64,000 bases of DNA from Argyresthia goedartella (taxonomy: Eukaryota > Arthropoda > Insecta > Lepidoptera > Argyresthiidae), in the NCBI GenBank assembly GCA_949825045.1, contig OX463824.1:32334001-32398000 (forward strand). Reading direction: 5' to 3'. Of this stretch, positions 20,586 to 32,958 are shown piece by piece. The position numbers were made by a program, and so were the translations under genes. The number at the start of each line of letters is the position of its first letter. Within the stretch, counting starts at the first letter, position 1. Under the pieces are notes generated by a model. That model ran no database searches. It was not told where the DNA came from and saw nothing but the letters and a program-made list of their open reading frames with translations.

Positions 20586-21670
20586 ACTTATGGATATAAG
20601 TACTTGGGATCGTTCTTAATAGTAGCTTGTGCCCTGTTTAAATAAGTTTTGTAACATTCATCCTGAAGTGGTTTTTATCTTGTTCTAAGTAGAGAGAAAG
20701 TACTGTAATCGTTAGGATTGTTGAATCGCTTCTATTGTTTATGTACCTTACTTTTTTCTTTAATAATACATATTAGAGCCCGTCTATACCAAATTGGGTA
20801 GCGCTTGGAAGTTCTAGTAATAACTAGGGGAATATGGTCTTCGATTACATCGCGTAATTCACTATAAAAAGATGATATTGCGTCATCAATTGTGCCGGAA
20901 TTGAGAAAGGTTTTCCAATTAATATTCATGAGATCTTTATTAATTTTTTCATAGTCTCCTTTCTTGAATAGATATCTTCGTTGTGGCGTATTACGAAGTG
21001 GAGGTAGAGTGATCTCCTTGGCATTGATACTAAGGGTCATGTGGGCTGGGTCTTCATTGACCATAGGGTTATCACATTTGTCTATGAGTAAAGAAAAGGA
21101 AGAAAAAATGAGGTCCAGTGTGTTGCCGGAAGTGTTACTGAATTGATTGAACTGGCGCAGTCCTAACAGGTTTGTATGGTGAGTTAATTCAAGTGCTGAG
21201 TTCTGCAGATCAACGGTTCCGCGTCTAAGATGGATAGGTTCACCGGTCTCCCACTTTATCATACCAAGATTAAAATCTCCTGCCACTAGATAAAAATCAT
21301 CTGGATTTGCCGTAATAAAGTCAGTCATCAGGCTAGTAAAGTTAAGTATGCGTTGGGCTTGGATATGATTTCTGTTATCGGGTGGTATGTAAGCCAACCC
21401 GATATGAAGGTCACGCTGTGAACTAAGCGAGCGGCGATCTATAGTAATCCACATACATTCCACATCAAGATCATCGCGCTGCCAGTCAGTGCGCAGGCGA
21501 GCGTTGAGCCGCGCAGTACATAGTATAAAAATACCTCCAGCCCTCGACCCGCAGTCCCAACGAAAAATGTTATGTTTATTGCTAGTAAGCTCAGAATCTA
21601 GTACCCCATCATGCAACCATGATTCTGTAATGAGTATAATATCATGATCGGAGTTCAAGACACTGTTATA
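20586..21670 (-). pseudogene. LINE C: endonuclease half (minus strand)
   Basis: The 308-aa open part (20732-21658) is an intact-looking apurinic-like endonuclease domain. It begins HDIILITESWLHDGVLDSEL and continues with LVAGDFNLGMIKWETGEP, SGNTLDLIFSS and the terminal DPAHMTLSINA. The basic linker KRYPIWYRRALICIIKEKSK follows, then a stop. Beyond the stop the linker continues as IKNDPKYL in another frame, up to the Gypsy-2 insertion. The reverse transcriptase half that would follow is at 10620-12318. The endonuclease would nick target DNA to prime reverse transcription; this copy is broken. Confidence 0.8.
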
Positions 21671-21809
21671 AAAAACTAAGGTTTTCGTATTTAGACCTCT
21701 AACATGACATAACTAATAGTAAATATGTCAGTTATTTGGTGGACATTATTGTTATTTAATTAATGAAAGAATATGAAAAGTACACATATTAAAAATGTGA
21801 TAGTACGTA

Positions 21810-24800
21810 TAAGCATAGGTAGAACTTTGATATGATGATTCTGACACAGGATTCATTGTACCTGTCTAATAAATATAGAAAACTAGTAGCTACATTGTTA
21901 GCTTATAATATATGCGACGCAGCTATAGTTGGTTTAACCATGTTCAACTTGACATCAGCTTATGTTAAGAGTAATATGACATGCACCCCTATTGGGAATT
22001 CACCTGTTAATTATACTTTGCATGCAACATTGGAATCTGTTCCAAGTAATTTTAATTAGTTCATAAGACACTAGAGGAAATCTCTAGCATACACGAGCCA
22101 CTAAATATGTCAAAATGTAAGCCCCAGTTAAATATTCCCATCAAAACATCTAGGGGCTACCTGGCAAAGAACTTGTATTAGAATTATTTCTAAAAAATTC
22201 TGACATTGATATTATTTGTGTTACAGAACACTGGTTGAAGGTTGGAAAATATGATGTCTTTTAACATAAATAATTACAAAATTGTCAGATGTTACAATAG
22301 AAAGACTGCTGATAGAGGTGGTTCTTTAATATTAGTGAAAAATAATATTAAGGTGAAACAACGGAAAGATATTCTTGCACTTACTGTTGAAAGACAATTA
22401 GAGGTATCCTGTGTTGAGTTAGATAGCCATATTATTGTTTGTGTCTACAGGCCACCGAGAGATGAAAAAAGCCATGGCAATTTCGAAATATTTGAGAAAA
22501 TTATGGAGGAAGCCCTCACTAAACTATCTAATAACAGAAAAAAAAAAAAATTGTGGCGATCTTAATGAAGATTTGCTTGTAGAAACAACAATGAAACAAC
22601 GATTAATTACTTTATTCAAATCGTTTAGTTTATGTCATGTATTTTAGAGCCGACTAGATTTACACTTACCAGCCAAACTTGCTTAGATAACGTTTTTTGT
22701 GACTGTGCAATCACAAGTAAAAGTGTAAATAACTGCTTACCTTCCGATCACAGTGGTCAAATAGTTTCATTCCCAATTGCTATTAAGGATAAGACTGGTC
22801 CATCATTTTATAGGCTTATTACGTCCCATAGACTAGAGAAATATACGAAAAACTTAGATATAAATTTGCCAGTACCGGATTTTAATGAACAGAACCCAAA
22901 CAAAATCTACTCAGACTTCTTCAACATTATTCAGACAGAATTCAATAAAGTTTTCAAATTAAAGAGAGTCAGTGGCTACAACGGTAAATCTAAATTTAAT
23001 GACTGGGCAACGTTTGGAATTCGTAAAAGTAGAGTAGATAACTCTACTGACCTTTATGAACAAAAAACCTAAAACTTTGATCGAAAATTTCATACTATGT
23101 TAAAAAATATTCCAAAACTTTCAAGTTGGTTTGTAGAACTGCAAAAACTTTACACATTAATAGAAAAATTCAAAATTCAAATAATAAAATGAAAACAGTT
23201 TGGCAAATAATAAACCGCGAAACTGGCAAAGTTATACCAAGGGACAATGATTTCTGCCTAAAGATAGGTGATGATGTTGTTAAATCCAGCGCTGATGTTG
23301 CTCGAGCTTTTGAAACATTCTTCACCAATGTACCCGTACTCACAAAAGACCGTCTAAATTCATCTCCATATGAAGCACAGACTTTATTAAAAAATAACAC
23401 TAGCGTCAGTAATGTATATTTAAAATTTCATCATGTATATCCCCAGGACATTGTCAAAACGTTTAAATTACTTAACTTAAAAAATACGGAAGACCTGTGG
23501 GGTAAATCAGTCAAAATCATTGGTTCAGTAATTCTAGTTGACGATGGGGCTTTTCCATACCTCATGAAACACAGTAAACTAATACCTCTGTTCAAGTCGG
23601 GAGATAAGGGTGATCCTTCAAATTTCAGACCAATATCTGTTCTTCCAACACTAAGTAAAATATTTGAAAAGTTTATACTCAATCAAATGCTCTCACACTT
23701 CAACCGTACAAAACAACTCCACGCTAAACAATATGGTTTCACTAGGGGTAAATCGACTACGGATGCAGGTATTACCCTTATATCTCATATTTATTCTGCA
23801 TGGGAGGCCGCACAGGAAGCTATCGGAGTTTTTGCGACCTGTCGAAGGCGTTTGATTGTGTTGATCATAATACGCTATTAATTAAATTAAATCATTACGG
23901 AGTTAGAAATAAAGCGTTGGATCTACAAAGATCATACCTAAGCAATAGAATTCAAAAGGCAGAAGTTAACGGCGTAAAATCCGATGGATCGGGTGTTAAA
24001 ATTGGCGTTCCACAAGGTTCCATATTAGGCCCTTTCTTATTCCTGGTATATATTAAATATCTGCCTTTCATGGTGGAAAAATTAACTGACATAGTGTTGT
24101 TTGCTGATGATACTTCAATGGTCTTCAAAATTGAAAGACAAAAAGGAGATTTTGATGATGTTAATGGTGTATTGTCTTTAACCTTGAATTGGTTCACAGT
24201 TAATAATTTATTGTTAAACGCTGATAAAACCAAGTGTATCAAATTCTCACTTCCAAATGTCAGGCAAGTTGTGACCAGTTTAGTGTTAGACAACAGCACG
24301 TTAGAATTAGTAAATGATACGAAGTTTCTTGGAATAACCATTGATAACAAATTGCAGTGGGAACCCCACATAGATAAATTGACTGGTAAATTAAGTTCTG
24401 CGGCTTACGCTATTAGGAACATCAGACAAAGCACGGATGTGGCTACATCTAGGCTAGTATATTTTAGTTACTTTCATAGTGTGATGTCCTATGATATCTT
24501 GTTGTGGGGGAAAGCAGCGGATATTCAAACTATTTTTATTTTACAGAAAAGAGCTATTCGAGCAATTTATAATTTAAAACGAACAGACTCCTCAAGCGAG
24601 CTTTTTAAAGAAATTGACATACTAACAGTAGCTAGTCAATTTATTTTCGAAAATATAATGTATGTACGCAAGAACCTTACAACATTTTCCAAACTTAGCG
24701 ATAGCTGTAATGTTAACCTAAGAAATAATCACAGACTATGTGCGCCCCGTTTAAGACTCGCGAAGGTTAGCAATTCTTTCAAGGGTCAGTGCATTCTCTA

Positions 24801-25195
24801 CTACAATAAGATACATACCTCTGGAGATTTTGAAATTGCCATTTGAGCAATTTAAAAAGCATGTTAAAGCGACTTTGTCGAAAAAGGGTTATTACAATGT
24901 TCAAGATTACTTAAATGACAGGACTATATGGGGTTAATCTGGCTCAACACAGACCTTGCTGTTAATAATTTTGTAATTATTTATTCCTGCTTATTAATCA
25001 TAACAATTAAATTTTTCATCATTTCACAACCTATTTTTAAAAAAGATCTAAAAATCAATCTGTGGGCGTTTCTACGCCCTGCTTCTCCCACAGTGGTCCA
25101 ATATAGAGAAGAGGCAAAAAATGACGTCGGCTAAGTATATGTTAATATCTACAGTAATAAAGTACTTTGACTTTGACTTTGACTTTGATAAACAG
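21810..25195 (+). mobile_element. LINE B: nearly full-length copy ending in (TTTGAC)n
   Basis: This APE-type LINE of the Jockey/CR1 group is the longest copy of its family here. An upstream segment (21832-22059) encodes the end of a possible first ORF and is also found in the decayed copy at 54770. The endonuclease spans 22190-22790 (VTEHWLKV, VCVYRPPRDEKSH, DHSGQIVSFP). The reverse transcriptase spans 23126-24846, with SNFRPISVLPTLSKIFEK, DLSKAFDCVDHNTLLIKL, GVPQGSILGPFLFLV and catalytic LFADDTSMVF. The 3' UTR ends in AATAAAGTACTTTGAC repeats near 25190. Frameshifts near 22553 (in an A run), 22640, 23075 and 23860 inactivate it. Confidence 0.87.
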
Positions 25196-25735
25196 CAACA
25201 GCATACATTTTACGTGCCGAGTTACTTAGCAAAGTGTTGGTCGCGCGATTAATCTGAATGATATTTGTTTTTGTTTTTGTTCCACTTGTGTGAAGGGTGT
25301 GTTTGACTGTGAGTATGAGTCCGTTTGTGAGTGTGAGGAAGAGGTAAAAGAGGTTAAATATGTGAGTTATATAGAAATTAATTATACCAAAAAATAAACT
25401 TCATTATTATATGATTTGTTCTAGGTCCGCTTCTTTGGAGATCTGAATATACGGTTTGTTTTCTGCTTTCCGTACATATATTCGGCAGTTTTTTGTCCAA
25501 ATAAAAGTATATTCCTTCTCGGTTGCTATTTTCCTGCATTTGCTGAGCAGATTTTTGTTACGACAGTTAGGTGCTCGTTCACATGCAACTTCAAAGGTTC
25601 ACCTTCCAATCCTAAGTCCTTGGTCGGTCGGTCGGAGTCGTGCTATGATGGCGCGGGGCTTCTTCTTGGTGGGATGTGGCAAATAATAAAAAGATTATGT
25701 GGGAATATTAATTATTTACTATTAGTCTTTTAAAT
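25196..25735. other. Spacer between LINE B and LINE F
   Basis: AT-rich with T- and GT-rich stretches. The small ORF at 25456-25686 has no recognisable domain. Nothing else was seen. Confidence 0.4.
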
Positions 25736-27372
25736 TAGATGCTTCAACACTGGCACATAATTTTCCTAATGAGTTACAGAATAATGTTAAGAAGTTATTA
25801 ATCGATTGCAAAGTACCCCTAATTGATCAACAAACTTATATAAATAAACCTAATGTATCACTGCGTATGAGGTACGCACGCAACAGTATAGAACACAGTA
25901 TAATTAAATATATGAACAATTATAAAAGCCCAGGATGTGACGGCGTCAGAATAAAGGATATACAACACATAATTGATAAAATAACACCTGCTTTAATGCA
26001 CTTGATAATGCCCTGTATAATTAAATCTATTTATCCTAATAAGCTTTAAATTTGAATTATAAGACCTATTTACAAGAAGGGGGCCCACGATGATTATAAT
26101 AATTATAGACCAATAACGATATTATCGTGTATTGATAAGATAATAGAGAGGTACTTTGGAAAGGAGATTAACAATTTTACAAAAAAGTATAATATAATTA
26201 ATGGCAAACAATACGGCTTTCAATCAGAAAAAAGTTCATGTCAATTACTTATAACTTTTTTCTTTCTTTAGCCAGTTCAGCGACGAGGTCAACAAGTACA
26301 TGGATGAGAGAAAACATGTACTTGCTGTCTTCGTTGACTTTAGTAAAGCTTTTGACACGCTAAGTTTAGACATACTATTTGATAAGCTAAAACAAAATGG
26401 CATACAGGGCCCGTCACTGGAGTTGCTAAAAAATTATCACTTAAATAGACATACCATGGTAAAAATTTATGATAAACTAAGCAAAAATTATACTTCTAAA
26501 TTTAGAACCGCCCAAGGAAGTATTATTGGCCCGACTGAGTACATACTTTATGTAAATGACATGAACAACATATTTAAAAATTGCTCTGAATACCAATTTG
26601 CAGATGATACCTGTTTATTTATGACTAATAGGGATTTAAGTGCCGCCCAAAAACAACTTCAACATGACTTTAATGCGCTATGCTATTGGGCACATGATGT
26701 GGGACTAGTCATAAACACCCAAAAAACCAAACTCGTGCACATACACTCTCCCCATCTAAAATCTGGTGTTAGCCCCGAAATCATTGCATACGAGCACCAG
26801 TGTATGCATGAAGGTCATGTAAAATGTAATTGTAAAACAATTGAGTTGGTTAGCCAACATACTTACCTAGGCCTTGTAATAGATACTAAATTTGACTGGT
26901 CTCCCCATATAGACCAACTGGTATGTACAAAACTTAGAGCTATACTAGCTATACTATCTATATTAAAAAATAAAATTCCCTACAACATATTACGAATGCT
27001 GTACATGTCACTTGCAGACTCCGTATAACCTATGGCTTATCTAGTTACGGGAGAACTTATAAAACAAATCTTGATAAGATACATAACCTACAGTACAGAT
27101 TATTGAAATCTATAGTTCCTAATTATATTAAAATTAAGTATAAAAATAATGAAAAAGGAATGTTTGGCCATTGCAATGTAGTAAACATCTTTGATAAAAT
27201 AAAAATAGCTTTATCATATGAATATGCATGTAAGATTAATAAACTAGAAATAAAATTCAGACCCTCAACATTAAGACACCTAACAAATAAGCCTATGTTT
27301 GTCTTTCTGCATCATAACACATGCCAGGTCAGGGTATCCTCCTTCCAATTTAATGCTTTGCGCCACTGACAC
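25736..27372 (+). pseudogene. LINE F: reverse transcriptase half
   Basis: A plus-strand LINE fragment that starts in the endonuclease-RT linker (NSIEHSIIKYMNNYKSPGCD) and runs through the reverse transcriptase. The pieces are YKKGAHDDYNNYRPITILSC, FVDFSKAFDTLSLDILFDKL, RTAQGSIIGPTEYILYVNDM (a weakened GVPQGS box) and catalytic QFADDTCLFM. Between the palm and thumb there is a Cys/His-rich insert (HQCMHEGHVKCNCK) that the other LINEs here lack. Frames break near 26048, 26270 and 27027. The 3' UTR is not clearly bounded. It is 5'-truncated and dead. Confidence 0.8.
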
Positions 27373-28228
27373 TTTTGCATCATAGTTCCTACAGCACAAT
27401 GGTTTTGTCATTTTCATACAAAATATTATGTATTACATTTTCGGGTGCTGATATGTGGCTACTGCTTCTCTATTTACTTCAGGGTGAGTCTGTTGGTACT
27501 GAGTTGCAGTTTCTCTATGTACCTCAGGGTGAGCCTGCTGAAGATTGAAATTTGGTAAACTTTTCATTATAAGGTACATATAAAGGACAGTCAGGACTTA
27601 GAAAGGGGGATGAATTTCGCCAAATCCCTTCTTAACCCTTCGATATATATATATATATATATTTTATTCATGTATTAAGATTAACTTAGATTTAGGTACA
27701 TTTAGCAGCGAACGAAAACCAGACATGGGTTATCCGTCGCTGTCATTGCTCTCGTTATACATTTAATAGTTTACTTAGAAGCAGATACATTAGGTATAGA
27801 ATAAAAAAGTGAATGAAGTTAGTTCTTAGGTAAAACTCAAGCTAAGACCTTTTGTTCTATGTTAGGTAGGTATATAACTATCAATAAAGTGGTTTTTAAT
27901 CTTGATACTAAAATTATTATTGTTTGTAAATAAGTTTTGGTATATAAGGAACCCCTGTACAAAGTTTCATATCTCTAGGACCAGCGGTTAACCATCGGCC
28001 GGCGGCGGTGAGGCTGTGCGTTGATATATCAGTCAGTCAGTCATTCAGGCCTTTGAATTTTATATATACAGGTAGATTTCAAAATCGATGTCATTTAGTA
28101 AGCCACATCTGAAAAAGCTATAAAAATTACACCCATATTGATATTAACTTATCAATTATGATTTTATTCCATAATTTTCCAATGTATAAGGTTATTTTTC
28201 CTCCTACAACTGGCATTTCCTTTTTATA
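27373..28228. other. Spacer with (TA)n and dispersed repeat
   Basis: Non-coding. It contains a short duplicated phrase (TCTCTAT.TAC.TCAGGGTGAG at about 27470 and 27508) and a TA tract (27645-27662). The TCAGTCAGTCAG dispersed repeat is listed separately at 27941-28075. Confidence 0.5.
27941..28075 (+). repeat. TCAGTCAGTCAG-type dispersed repeat
   Basis: The block runs from AAGGAACCCCTGTACAAAGT to TTGATATATCAGTCAGTCAG and a TATATATACAG end. Related copies lie at 33743-34330 and 52620-52745, and an inverse fragment at 42515-42545. This end structure is common in lepidopteran DNA. Confidence 0.6.
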
Positions 28229-29537
28229 CACAGTCAGGTCATAAGTTCTGTCACACAATAAAAACTTTTGAATTTAGAACGCTGGCCACAAAAAAGTTTA
28301 TTGAATTCGAATTTCGAATTTTTCATGAAAATAAAAATGTGTACTTTTTAGAATTTTCCTCATTTTTAAATATGGAGTGGACACTTAAAGAAGACCGTGT
28401 CGCAGTTATTGCGTTGCATCGTTGCGGTTACGCGCCAATTCAGATTTTCGACTTACTGAAACATTTGAATATAACCAAAAGATTCGTTTATCGTACCATA
28501 AAACGATACAATGAAGACTCTAGTGTAGATGACAAGTCGAGAAGTGGTCGCCCTCGCTCTGTTAGGACTCCAGCAATGGTAAAAGCTGTGAAGGCGCGAA
28601 TTCAAAGAAATCCCATACGTAAGCAGAAACTGTTGGCCCTTCAGATGGGGTTAAGCAGGACCACGGTGAAAAGGGTGGTAAATGAAGACTTAGGACTTAG
28701 GTCATATCGAAGAAAAACCGGACATCGTTTGGACGCTCGTTTAATGGACCTGAGACTGAAGAGATGCCGCGCTTTGTTGAAGCGGTACGCGGGAAAAAAG
28801 CATCGGGAAATTCTTTTTTCGGATGAAAAAATTTTCACCGTGGAAGAGAGCTACAACAAACAAAATGATAAGGTGTACGCACACAGCAGTGAAGAAGCGA
28901 GCAACCGTATTCCGCGTGTCCAACGAGGTCATTTTCCATCCTCGCTCATGGTTTGGTTGGGAGTCTCTTATTGGGGCTTAACTGATGTACATTTTTGTGA
29001 GAAAGGCGTAAAAACGAATGCAGCTGTGTATCAAAATACAGTCCTCAAGAACCTTGTGGAACCTGTTTCTCATACCATGTTTAATAACAGGCACTGGGTA
29101 TTCCAACAAGATTCTGCGCCAGCTCATAGAGCGAAAAGCACACAAGACTGGCTGGCGGCGCGTGAAATCGACTTCATCCGGCACGAAGACTGGCCCTCCT
29201 CCAGTCCAGATTTGAGTCCGTTAGATTACAAGATATGGCAACACTTGGAGGAAAAGGCCTGCTCAAAGCCTCATCCTGATTTGGAGTCACTCAAGGCATC
29301 CTTGATTAAGGCAGCCGCCGATATTGACATGGACCTCGTTCGTGCTGCGATAGACGACTGGCCGCGCAGAATAAAGGCCTGTATTCAAAATCGCGGGGGT
29401 CATTTTGAATAAACTTTATTACCATAAGAATCTATGTTTTATTAAGTTCATTTTGCTATATAAATGTTTACATAAATAATAAACATGTCTAAATTATTTC
29501 ATATTGCACATGTGACAGAACTTATGACCTGACTATG
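28229..29537 (+). mobile_element. Mariner element, DD37D (maT-type), complete
   Basis: 1,309 bp, bounded by 27-bp inverted repeats that match at 26 of 27 positions (28229-28255 and 29511-29537). TA flanks both ends (28227-28228 and 29538-29539), which is the target duplication expected for Tc1/mariner elements. It contains one intact transposase gene. The ends and ORF look undamaged, so it may be able to move or to mobilise relatives. Confidence 0.93.
28372..29412 (+). CDS. Mariner (maT-type) transposase
   Basis: 346 aa. I chose the Met at 28372 (MEWTLKEDRVAVIAL) because similar transposases open this way; an upstream Met at 28339 would add 11 residues. The N-terminal ~120 residues form the paired helix-turn-helix DNA-binding region, with a basic GRPR linker (SRSGRPRSVRT). 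The catalytic domain has D151 (LFSDEKIFTVEE), D247 (FQQDSAPAH) and D285 (SPDLSPLDYKIW), so 37 residues separate the last two. That DD37D spacing is characteristic of the maT group. The enzyme binds the inverted repeats and cuts and pastes the element at TA. No stop or frameshift is present. Confidence 0.93.
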   Translation: MEWTLKEDRVAVIALHRCGYAPIQIFDLLKHLNITKRFVYRTIKRYNEDSSVDDKSRSGRPRSVRTPAMVKAVKARIQRNPIRKQKLLALQMGLSRTTVKRVVNEDLGLRSYRRKTGHRLDARLMDLRLKRCRALLKRYAGKKHREILFSDEKIFTVEESYNKQNDKVYAHSSEEASNRIPRVQRGHFPSSLMVWLGVSYWGLTDVHFCEKGVKTNAAVYQNTVLKNLVEPVSHTMFNNRHWVFQQDSAPAHRAKSTQDWLAAREIDFIRHEDWPSSSPDLSPLDYKIWQHLEEKACSKPHPDLESLKASLIKAAADIDMDLVRAAIDDWPRRIKACIQNRGGHFE

Positions 29538-29581
29538 TATAATTTATTTTCTGTACTGGTATTTATATGCTATGAATCATC

Positions 29582-29827
<246 letters not shown>

Positions 29828-32800
29828 ATATAATAATTATAGTGCAAATAGCTCAAGTAAGTAAATACCCACCCATATGTCACAAGCTGACACCGAATGC
29901 CCGCTATGCCCCAGGAAATTCAAGAAAAATGGGCTCCAGCGTCACATGAGATCAGCACACAACGATGTACTAAACCAATCAGCATCCGCTACTCTTAAAA
30001 CAACCACCGATGGGCAAATACCAATGTCACCTTTGGAAGAAGCCTTCGGATCCCCATTCCTGAATGCCATCCAACCCAAGTCTGGCATCTGGCAAAGGCA
30101 TTGGGACAACGTCTGTAACCTTCATGGCAAGCTATACGACCTCCCATGCGGTACTGCCAGTAGAAAATTCGTACACACTCTGGCCGACGAAATTGAGCAT
30201 CTAACCAAATCAACCTACCCCTCTGAACGCGTATTAACCTTTGCTGCGGTCATACTGCAAAGAGACAAAAACGTTAGAAAAATGAAAGATATACTGAGAC
30301 TACTCGATCGGCGCCTAAAACTCTGGGCAGACAAACGTTTCGAGGAACTCATCACGGAATCCACCAAAGCAGATAAATCTATATGGAATACAAGAAACCG
30401 GAAACAAAACAACAATGACCAAGAAACAAAATTATTCACACGACTGATACTACATGGAAAAACGCGGGAAGCGCTCAACTGGCTCCTCACAAAAGACACG
30501 AGCAAAGTTTTAAACCCAGACACTGAAGTTGATCCATCCGGTAAAACCGTCAGCGATGTGCTGAGAGAAAAGCACCCCCCGCCTAATACTCAAGATCCCG
30601 CTTTATTCACTCTCCCCAAAGACGTCACAAAACTCCCACCACTCCTTGAAATCGAAATAACTTGTGACCATGTCGAAACAGTTGCGAGAAAACTACACGG
30701 CGGCGGAGGCCCCACTGGATGCACAGCCGAAAACTGGAGAGATTTCCTACTCCGCTTCGGCCAAGCAAGCGCCCATTTAAGAGAAGCCGTAGCGCAGCTC
30801 ACAACGAAACTTAGCAACGAAACCATACCCTGGACCCAAATACAAGCATTAATGTCAAGCCGACTTGTTGCTTTAGACAAATGCCCAGGCGTAAGACCTA
30901 TCGGCATCGGCGAATGCCTACGAAGAATATTATCCAAATGCATGATCTTAGCAACAGGCTCTGAAGTCACTGAAGCATGCGGCCAGTCACAGCTCTGCAG
31001 TGGACTGGGCAGTGGCATCGAAGGCGCCATTCATGCCATGACCGATGTCTTCCAAAGAGATTGCCAACCTGGTTCAAACTGGGGAATGCTCCTCGTTGAC
31101 GCGAACAATGCTTTTAACGCCGTGAATAGACAACTAGCCCTCTGGCAAGCAAGAATATACTGGCCACACTGCGCCCGCTTTCTTTATAATACTTACAATG
31201 GCCACGCTGAATTAGTATTTCGCGATTCTGATACAAGACTATATAGCAGAGAAGGCGTAACCCAAGGAGACCCACTCGCAATGCCACTGTACGCGCTTGC
31301 AACACTACCAATAATTAACAAACTTAAAACCGAAAACACAGTCACACAATGCTGGTACGCCGATGACTCCTCCGCGCAAGGCACTTTCCAAAGCCTACGA
31401 CAATGGTGGGACAACTTAAACAAAACAGGCCCAGCATACGGATACTTACCACAAGGTAAAAAATCATTTCTAATAGTGTCAGAAACTGACAAGTCTACCG
31501 CAGAAAAGACGTTCTCCGGTACCAACGTCTCCATAGTTACCGGCTCCCGCTTCCTAGGAGGCTACATAGGGACAGAAGGGGACGACTTCGTAAAAAAGAA
31601 TGTAACCGAATGGATATCTATCATCGAGAAACTCACAACAATCTGCAAAAACTCACCTCAAGCCGCTTACACTGCCCTAACTAAAGCAGCTCAGTTTAAA
31701 TGGTCCTTCCTACTACGTGTCTTAAAAAATTCAGAAGAACTTTTTGAACCCTTAACTAACACATTACACGACAAATTCATACCAACACTAATCGGAGGCG
31801 AAATCACAAAACTTGAAACCCAGCTATTTACCCTCCCAGTCCACAAAGGCGGACTTGCCCTTTCTGACCCCTTCAACACACCAAACCGTGCATACCAAAT
31901 CTCAAAACAGGGATCTACAATACTTTCAACAGCCCTAACCGAGATAAAAGACATAAACCTTGCTGAACACTACAATTCTTTGCGTGACGCAAGAAAGGAA
32001 GGAAACAAGGAAAAAGAAACATACGAGAACGAAACTCTAGAAAGCATTCTAACAAAATTACCATCCAAAAAGAAAAGAGCAATAGAAAGATCAATAGCGA
32101 CAAAAATGAAAACAAAAACATCAACATGGCTTTCAGTAATACCGACAAGAAAAGACAACTTCGACTTATCACCCCACGAATTTAGAGATGCCCTGGCCAT
32201 AAGATACCACCGCACACCAATCTCCATGCCTGCGACTTGCGACGGCTGCGGCAATGACAACTTCAACGTGGACCACGCCTTGTGCTGCAAAACAGGTGGC
32301 CTTATCACACGCAGACATAACGAAATAAGGGATCTTTTCTGTGAACTGTGCCAGCAAGCCTGGGGAAACGTTACGAAAGAGCCAGTCATCTCCGAAGGCG
32401 ATACTGGGCTGCGCGGAGACTTGGCTTGTCGGGGGGTATGGATTGCCCAGAGGGAGGCGTTATTTGATATCCGTGTCATAGACACCGACGCTCCCTCCCA
32501 CGCATCACGCCCCGTAGCGGCTGTCCTTCGTTCAGCTGAAGAAGAAAAGAAAAGGAAGTACTGCGACCCATGCGAGACGCGCCACACCACCTTCACCCCT
32601 TTAGTAACCTCTGTCGACGGAGTTTTTGCTCCACAAATGATATCATTCACTAAACACCTCGCCGAAACACTGGCGGACCGCTGGAACCGGACCCCTGCCA
32701 CAATAATGGGCTGGCTACGAGCAAGAATTCAAACCGCCATCATCAGGGCTAGCAGCATGTGCATCCGCGGCACCCGCCATAGGTGGAATCGCACAGGCCT

Positions 32801-32927
32801 ATATGAGGATGGAGCGGCAGTCCCACACGTCTTGAACTAGAATGAATATCTTATTTATATTCTCTGTACTTATTTTCATGAATCTTTTGCTTAATACATT
32901 TCTTATCGTCTTTAAAAAAAAAAAACT

Positions 32928-32958
<31 letters not shown>

